From Chrysemys picta bellii (taxonomy: Eukaryota; Chordata; Testudines; Emydidae), in the NCBI RefSeq assembly GCF_011386835.1, contig NC_088792.1, positions 221,002,394 through 221,066,393 of the forward strand: 64,000 nt of DNA. The letters are read 5' to 3'. Positions 57,701-64,000 of the stretch are shown in pieces. The notes under the pieces were generated by a model that did not search any database, was not told the DNA's origin, and was given only the letters and a program-made list of their open reading frames with translations. Every line of letters begins with the position of its first letter. Positions within the stretch are counted from its first letter, which is position 1. A program made the position numbers and the translations under genes.

Positions 57701-57984
57701 TTCATGGGCTACAGCCCACTTCATCAGATGCATAGAATGGAACATATAGTAAGAAATATATATACATACAGAGAACATGAAAAGGTGGCCATATCAACTG
57801 TAAGAGGCTAATTAATTAAGATGAGGTATTATCAGCAGGAGAAAAAAAAATTGTAGTGATAATCAAGATGGCCCATTTTACACAGTTGACAAGAAGGTGT
57901 GAGGATACTTAACATGAGGAAATAGATTCAATATGTGTAATGACCCAGCCACTCCCAGTCTCTAAATCCTGGATAGCCCATCAT

Positions 57985-59690
57985 CTCAGGCATTGGCACC
58001 CTAACAGCAGGATTGTCTGGCTATGTGGACTCTTCCTCAGGCCCTACGCTACCAGCACTCCCAGCTATCTTCAAGACACCACTGACTTCCCGAGGAAACT
58101 ATAATCCATCGATGATCTTCCAGAAAACACCATCCTGGCCACTATGGATGAAAAAGCCCTCTACACCAACATTCCACACAAAGATGGACTACAAGCTATC
58201 AGGAACAGTATCGCCGATAATGTCACAGCTAACCTGGTGGCTGAACTTTGTGACTTTGTCCTCACCCACAACTATTTCACATTTGGGGACAATATATACT
58301 GTCAAGTCAGCGGCACTGCTACGGGTACCCGCATGGCCCCACAGTATGCCAACATTTTTATGGCTCACTTAGAACAACGCTTCCTTAGCTCTCGTCCCCT
58401 AACGCCCCTACTCTACTTGCGCTACATTGATGACATCTTCATCATCTGGACCCATGGAAAAGAAGCCCTTGAGGAATTCCACCATGATTTCAACAATTTC
58501 CATCCCACCATCAACCTCAGCCTAGACCAGTCCACACAAGCGGTCCATTTCCTGGACACTACTGTGGCAATAAGCAATGGTCACATAAACACGACCCTAT
58601 ACCAGAAACCTACTGACTGCTATACTTACCTACATGCCTCCAGCTTCCATCCAGGACACACCACACGATCCATTGTCTACAGCCAAGCTCTAAGATAATA
58701 ATAATAATATATGGAGATATACCTATCTCATAGAACTGGAAGGGACCCCAAAAGGTCATTGAGTCCATCCCCTTGCCTTCACTAGCAGGACCAAGTACTG
58801 ATTTTGCCCCAGATCCCTAAGTGGCCCCCTCAAGGACTGAACTCACAACCCTAGGTTTAGGGGGGCCAATGCTCAAATCACTGAGCTATCCCTCCCCCAC
58901 ACACACACACACACATACAACTGCATTTGCTCCAATCCCTCAGACAGAGACAAACACATACAAGATCTCTATCAAGCATTCCTAAAACTATAATACCCAC
59001 CTGCTGAAGTGAAAAAACAGATTGACAGAGCCAGAAGAGTACCCAGAAGTCACCTACTACAGGACAGGCCCAACAAAGAAAATAACAGAACACCACTAGC
59101 CATCACCTTCAGCCCCCAACTAAAACCTCTCCAGCGCATCATCAAAGATCTACAACCTATCCTGAATGATGATCCCTCACAGATCTTGGGAGACAGACCA
59201 GTCCTCGCTTACAGACAGCCCCCCAACCTGAAGCAAATACTCACCACCAACCACACACCACACAACAAAAACACTAACGCAGGAACCTATCCTTGCAACA
59301 AAGCCCGATGCCAACTCTGTCCATATATTTATTCAATTGACACAATCATAGGACCTCATTACATTAGCCATGCCATCAGGGGCTAGGTCACCTGCACATC
59401 TACCAATGTGATATATGCCATCATGTGCCAGCAATTCCCCTCTGCCATGTACATTGGCCAAACTGGACAGTCTCTATGTAAAAGAATAAATGGACACAAA
59501 TCTAACAACAGGTATCATAGCATTCAAAAACCAGTAGGAGAACACTTCAGCCTCTCTGGTCACTCAGTAACAGACTTAAAGGTGGCAATTTTGCAACAGA
59601 AAAGCTTCAAAAGCAGACTCCAATGAGAAACTGCTGAGCTTGAATTAATATGCAAACTAGATACCATTTACCTGGGTTTGAATAGAGACT
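57985..59690 (+). pseudogene. Penelope-like RT and GIY-YIG endonuclease, truncated and split
   Basis: Recognisable protein starts in the middle of the RT. LATMDEKALYTNIPHKDG holds the first catalytic Asp (58147-58149), GTATGTRMAPQYANIFMAHL the B motif, and YIDDIFIIW the active-site box (58423-58434). LYQKPTDCYTYLHASSFHPG follows; then a SINE intervenes at 58695-58915, and the frame resumes as YNCICSNPSDRDKHIQDLYQ. The linker shows NAGTYPCNKARCQLCPYI with paired Cys, and the C-terminal GIY-YIG-type domain reads VIYAIMCQQFPSAMYIGQTG then QSLCKRINGHKS. Stops occur upstream (58104 region), near 58990 and near 59383. In the family, RT and endonuclease act together for telomere-like or target-primed insertion. 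The copy is dead. Confidence 0.87.
58695..58915 (-). mobile_element. tRNA-headed SINE with CR1-like tail, nested in the Penelope element
   Basis: On the minus strand the head reads GGGAGGGATAGCTCAGTGAT with an A box TAGCTCAGTGATTTGAG (58888-58872) and a B box GGTTGTGAGTTCAGTCC (58850-58834), a tRNA-derived RNA polymerase III promoter. The body leads to GGACTCAATGACCTTTTGGG, GTCCCTTCCAGTTCTATGAG, a CR1-type 3' end, and an (ATT)n tail at 58695-58712. The borrowed tail would let CR1 reverse transcriptase copy it, as inferred for turtle SINEs. A (CA)n run at 58899-58915 abuts the head. It splits the Penelope reading frame between SQALR and YNCIC. Confidence 0.87.
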
Positions 59691-60649
59691 GGGAGTGGCT
59701 GGGTCATTACACAAATTGAATCTAGTTCCCCATGTTAAGTATCCTCACACCTTCTTGTCAACTGTTTAAAATGGGCCATCTTGATTATCACTACAAAATT
59801 TTATTTTTTTCTCCTGCTGATAATACCTCATCTTAATTAATTAGCCTCTTACAGTTGGTATGGCTACTTCCACCTTTTCATGTTCTCTGTATGTATATAT
59901 ATTTCTTACTATATGTTCCAGTCTATGCATCTGATGAAGTGGGCTGTAGCCCATGAAAGCTTATGCTCAGATAAATTTGTTAGTCTCTAAGGTGCCACAA
60001 GTACTCCTGTTCTTTTTGAAGATTCTGATAACTATATAATTAGATCACAAACCAATGACACCTTAGCTTCCAACACTGTGGAAATCTGCATTTATTTTGT
60101 AAAAAGCAATACATCAAATCTAATTAGGCTAGAACTAGCATTTGAGTCTCTTTCTTAAGCAGTGTCCATCTAATGGCCATTAGGAAATCATCATACTGTA
60201 TACTAGAAACCACTTTGTAGCATCAAATATTTCATCAGTGATGCATGGAACGCTGCATGAATGCTATTAAAATGGGTTCAACAACTGGAGTTCTGAAGCA
60301 GTATGAATCAGACTCCGTGCAGTGGTTAACAGTAACACAAAGAAAATAATTGTAAAATGAAGGAAGGAAGTGACAAGAATTGGATGTTTAATGTTTAAAC
60401 TACAGGAAAAGGAGCTAACTAAAGATAATTTAAATTAAGTATTTCACAAATAAAGGCACATTGGAACCAAATGCTGGCCAGACTTTGTGCAGGTGTGTTG
60501 CAGATGGGAACAAAGACCTTCCCTCCCTTTCACTTTCATAGCCCTGCAAAAGAATAGCCAGAGTGCTCGTGGGGAAATGGAGTCTCTGCTCACTCCTTCT
60601 GTCTCTGGGAGTACTGGGGGTGAAATCCTGGCCCCACTAATAGGTAAAT

Positions 60650-60845
60650 AATACCACCACATAGCTCTTATATAGTGCTTTTCACCAGTACATCGCAACA
60701 TACTTTATGGAGGAGGTAAGTATCATTAGCCCCATTTTACAGATGGGGAAACTGAGGCAGAAGAGAGGTGAAGTGATTTGCCTGAGGTTAACCAGCAGGA
60801 CAGTGGCTGAGCCAGGAACAGAACCCCAGGTCTCCAGATTCCCAG
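60650..60845 (-). mobile_element. MIR SINE, antisense
   Basis: In reverse the block is MIR: CCCCATTTTACAGATGGGGA, AACTGAGGCAGAAGAGAGGT, GAAGTGATTTGCCTGAGGTT, then GAGCCAGGAACAGAACCCCA and GGTCTCCAGATTCCCAG. It is one of the better kept MIR copies here. Confidence 0.88.
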
Positions 60846-61389
60846 TTCAGTAGGACAGGGCCAGGATTTTACACCATGTGCCTAAAAGGGTGCGGGGAAG
60901 GATGGGATAAGGTTAAAGACCCAGTTCTGCTCTTTCCCCATCTCCTACACAGACCAACACAGAAGTACAGCATACTTGTTTTGAGTGATAATACCTTATT
61001 TTCAACACAGCACAATTCCGACATGTGATCCAACTCAGCAGTGCTAAACAAAATTCAGCAGTGCTAAAAAAATTAACATTTATATTTGGATGCAACACTT
61101 GTTATGTATTCAGCACTTACATATACTCATTAAAGACATATTAACTGCAGTTTTAGCAGTAATACCACTAACAGAGGTGTTTTTAACACAGCTGTTTATC
61201 CATAAGGAGTAAGATTTAAATAATCTTTGGCAAATGTTCTGGGGACAGATTGTCTCTGGCCCTCTTGCAAATGCTTAGTGGGAAAAAAGAGCCCTTCTGC
61301 CCAGAGTCCCATTCCTGCCATGCAGTTGCAGAAACCTATTGTCCTTCAGACAAGAGTCACAGTGGAGGAGAAATCAATGACATTGAGTT

Positions 61390-61846
61390 GAGATATAGAA
61401 CCACAGCGTTAGAAAGGGTCACAAGGGTCATCTAGTCAAACCCTCTGCCAAAATGCAGCATTTGTTGTGTCTAAACCATCCAAGACAGATGGCTATTCAG
61501 CCTCCTTTTGAAAACCTCCAGTGCAGGATCCTCCTCAACCTCCCAAGGCACTCTGTTCCATTGTCCTACTGTTCTTACAATTAGGAAGTTTTTCCTGAGA
61601 TTTAATATAAATCTGCTGTGTTATAGTCTGAACCCATTTTTCTCTTGTCCTACCCTCTGTGGCAAGAGAAAACAACTTTTCTTCATCTTTTTATGGCAGT
61701 CTTTCAAGTATTTGAAGACTGTTATGTCCCCCCTTAATCTCCTCTTTTCCAAACTAAACATACCCAGTTCCTTCAGCCTTTGCTCTTATGGCTTGCATTC
61801 CATCCCCTTGATCATCGCTGTTGCTTGCCTCTGGATGCAATAGTCA
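61390..61846 (-). mobile_element. CR1-type LINE 3' part, antisense
   Basis: Starts GATATAGAACCACAGCGTTA and AGAAAGGGTCACAAGGGTCA (3' UTR reversed), then GGATCCTCCTCAACCTCCCA, CCTACTGTTCTTACAATTAG, GAAGTTTTTCCTGAGATTTA and ATGTCCCCCCTTAATCTCCT. These equal the reversed C-terminal ORF2 region of an older CR1 lineage. No open frame survives. It is longer than the other antisense CR1 tails in the window. Confidence 0.83.
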
Positions 61847-63859
61847 TAGTGAAACTTGTTTTATTTACAGTATATACACCAATAGTGGAGCAGTGGCAGT
61901 CACAAAGAACTCACAGCCAAACCAACTCCCACAAAGCACAGCCAAGACACCAATGCCAGGAACCTGCTCTGTCCCCCAAATTGCCTCCAAATATACAGAA
62001 TAACACCAAGGACAAAGCCTCTCTTCTGCCACAGTTTTTTCTAGTTATAACTGTTGCATAACAAACTAAAAACAACACAGCATTTCTTCAAAGACTCAAG
62101 ACTTGCTTACATGCTAAGAACAATAGCTTGTCAAACTATGTGTAACAGCACCACCTGGTGACCTGCCAGCACCTACCGACCCGTCATAAAACACAAGAAA
62201 GTACATTGAGTGCATGTGTACAAGGGTTAAAAGACAGTCTCACTTCCCATGCTCTGTAAAGTGCAGGTATGGCTTACTTCATGCCAATCCACATCAAAAT
62301 GGGTGGGGAGGGATGAGGATATAGCAGGATCATGACCAAACCCAACCTCTCTCTTTCTATTGGCTTGCAACGATTGCTGGACATTCCATCCAAGAGGATG
62401 GTTTAGCATGCGAACTTCCACTGAACAGCAAAGAGCTCAAGTGGGGTTGTGCTTGCTGACATACAGCACCTCTCCCTGTGCTCCTACTGAGACAGGGTTA
62501 TCATCTGGTCCTCTATATGAAAGTTAAGAGATTTGTTTTTCTCATTGACACAAATGGGATGAATGCACATATGGAGATCAGAGACCCCCGAAAATGTTTA
62601 AGCTGAATTCTATGTTCATAGACCTTTGTCTTTATTATTGATTTGAAGTCTGTTTCACTGTCACTTCCATTGTACAATGATCAGAACTATCAGCTCCACA
62701 AAGCCATGGAAAACGAGTCATCACAATAACCTTATGCATGAATGCCAGGGAACCTCAGAATCATGTGCCACCACACAAGTCACAGCTTCCTCCTTGTGCT
62801 CTCTGATGAAGACCCCTAATATCTTTGCTTTGATATTCTCTGTAGGCGTTCCCCTAGGACTTGTTCATTCAACCACCATGCATTCAACCTTCAGCTTGCA
62901 CCCAGACAAAGCATACAAGGCAGGTAATTATTGAATAATCCAGCACATATCCTGTCATCACTTATTTCTGAAGTACAATTATCAACTGATTGTATACTAC
63001 ACATTTTAAGACAGTAATCAGTAATGGTATGCAGCAGGTTCTCCATTATTTCAAAATTGTCCACCTCAAGCTGTCAAAAATTCATTAGGTCCAAAAAAGA
63101 CCATAAGATTATCTTAAAAAGCACAAGATTTATTCCCCCCCCCCCCATCTTGTATTTGCTTTCTGGCTTTTGAGTCTGTAGGGTTCGTGTTTTCAAGCTT
63201 TTCTCCACAAACATGAGGACTCAAAACTTTAAAAAAAAAAAAAAGAAAGTTGAGATTTTCATTTAACCCCAGGACTCCAGGAGCAGGGCTTTTAAGAAAA
63301 GATACCAGATATCTCGAAACTCCCAATAAAAATCATGAGCGTTCACAAGGTTTATCTCCCGCTGCTTCTTTCTCCTCTTGGAAGATTCCAAGCCATACCA
63401 AACATGCATGGATTTTACCCTAACCCTGAAACAATTATGCTATAATATCCTGGATCATATTGTGAACCACTGACTAACAGGCACCATCCCATTGAAGTTA
63501 TGACATGACTAGTGTGAATAAATGCTCAACTGCAGGAGCAAGAGTTGCTCAAACTAGCCTCTATAATTTGGATTACACAAAATGTTGTGGAAGGTGGAGG
63601 GAGGCCACTCGAGTTTGAGTCTTCCTCAATACTCACCCACACTCCAAGGATCTATATTATATAAAAGATTATGTGTTTTGCAGAGGAGGGGAGGGGTAAA
63701 ATAAATCTTGGATTGGTAGTTCCTCTGCTATACTACACTATCCTATGAACTTCATTTAAAATATTCATTTACATCCTTGCAGGAAGTTGGCCTGTAAAAT
63801 AGTTTCTCACGGGAAAACTATGGACACCAAATGTCCCATTCCTTAGGGTATCTAAAAGT

Positions 63860-63957
63860 AAATTAGAAACACACATATTCTTTGGAACAATTCTCCGTTG
63901 TCAGGGAGATGAACTGGATGATTTACTTGGTCTTTCCCCATCTCTAAATTCTATGAA
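63860..63957 (+). mobile_element. CR1-type LINE 3' tail, sense
   Basis: GGAACAATTCTCCGTTGTCA, GGGAGATGAACTGGATGATT, TACTTGGTCTTTCCCCATCT and CTAAATTCTATGAAAC keep the order of a CR1-type 3' end with the final TTCTATGA. Only about 0.1 kb is recognisable, close to the window edge. Confidence 0.65.
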
Positions 63958-64000
63958 ACTAGGCAATGGAAAGGATACAGCTAATGTGATCATGAAGAAT

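Larger units (their letters stand above)
57592..60023 (+). mobile_element. Penelope-like retroelement with inverted arms and 13-bp target duplication
   Basis: TCTGATAAGTATA at 57579-57591 and TCTGATAACTATA at 60024-60036 form a 13-bp duplication with one mismatch. The left arm (57592 to about 57985) is the reverse complement of the right end (about 59640-60023), so the element begins with an inverted copy of its own tail. Between the arms lies a truncated RT and GIY-YIG gene, interrupted by a SINE. Penelope-like elements carry such pseudo-LTRs in direct or inverted order. The missing N-terminal RT portion and stops make it inactive. The left arm also starts with about 50 bp (GGTTTCAGAGTAGCAGCCCT) absent from the right end but seen at 44213. 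Confidence 0.9.
39810..64000 (-). other. PXDNL: Part of the preceding intron (probably intron 1)
   Basis: At least 24.2 kb upstream of the first-LRR exon carry no further recognisable peroxidasin exon. Stretches in which I see no named element, only AT-rich or mixed unique-looking sequence, are about 39810-40905, 41585-44100, 46250-46540, 46760-47190, 48150-49025, 49200-51480, 52445-54550, 54710-57575, 60040-60645 and 61850-63855. A T-run at about 49398-49417 and A-runs near 53616 and 53661 fall inside these. Confidence 0.75.

Noticed and set aside
58834..58888. Possible tRNA gene
   Set aside because: A and B boxes are present but the fold is incomplete and a CR1-like tail follows; it is a tRNA-derived SINE.
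1..64000. CRISPR array, prokaryotic operon or phage
   Set aside because: No regularly spaced direct repeats with unique spacers and no operon-type gene packing; spliceosomal exons, SINEs and LINEs show a vertebrate nuclear genome.

Overview
The window is vertebrate, non-coding-rich DNA, most likely from a turtle (inference). The grounds are the repeats: a CR1 LINE with an uninterrupted 949-codon ORF2, other CR1 pieces, Penelope-like elements with a GIY-YIG domain, a tRNA-headed SINE with a CR1-like tail, a PIF-Harbinger transposon with its Myb partner gene, and many hAT and TA-flanked MITEs next to old MIR copies. Birds lack Penelope elements and mammals lack active CR1, so a non-avian reptile fits best. 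A lizard or crocodilian is not formally excluded.

The host gene runs on the minus strand. Two exons of exactly 72 nt, 39738-39809 and 271-342, each encode one leucine-rich repeat, have canonical splice sites, and share a split Leu codon (CT|G). Joined, they match the N-terminal LRRs of the peroxidasin family, and the wording of the second exon fits PXDNL better than PXDN. So 343-39737 is one 39.4-kb intron, 39810-64000 is part of the preceding intron (probably intron 1), and 1-270 is the start of the following one. No other host exon was recognised. One unexplained reading frame lies at 3915-4268.

Layout of the intron between the two exons: Penelope, LTR-like, CR1 and MIR pieces (1.6-4.4 kb); a hairpin-rich MITE (5.7 kb); a degraded RTE LINE carrying a nested MITE (8.3-10.3 kb); a Tigger-like MITE (13 kb); the long CR1 (13.7-17.2 kb); a hAT MITE (17.2 kb); an ORF1-only antisense CR1 (18.7-19.96 kb); a short Penelope insertion (21.0 kb); an L2/L3-type LINE end (22.6 kb); a Harbinger element (24.0-27.9 kb); a 747-bp palindrome-rich transposon (31.5 kb); a LINE 3' UTR (33.9 kb); and LTR elements (36.0-38.4 kb). 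The preceding intron has a solo LTR (40.9 kb), a hAT element with a nested palindromic Penelope insertion (44.1-45.1 kb), a G-rich minisatellite (45.5-46.2 kb), another hAT MITE (47.6 kb), a foldback transposon with a nested hAT (51.5 kb), and a 2.4-kb Penelope element with long inverted arms that is itself split by a SINE (57.6-60.0 kb).

Many insertion boundaries could be fixed by eye from target-site duplications: 8 bp for hAT, TA for the mariner-type MITEs, TTA for Harbinger, 4-5 bp for LTR elements and 11-13 bp for Penelope. I saw no prokaryote-type operon, CRISPR array, rRNA or intact tRNA gene, and no convincing new multi-gene system. The most notable items are the peroxidasin-like exons, the repeated hairpin form of the Penelope insertions, the MITE family sharing GTCC/GGAC ends, a perfect 62-bp inverted duplication, and the ORF1-only CR1. 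All calls come from reading the sequence; no alignment or database search was run.
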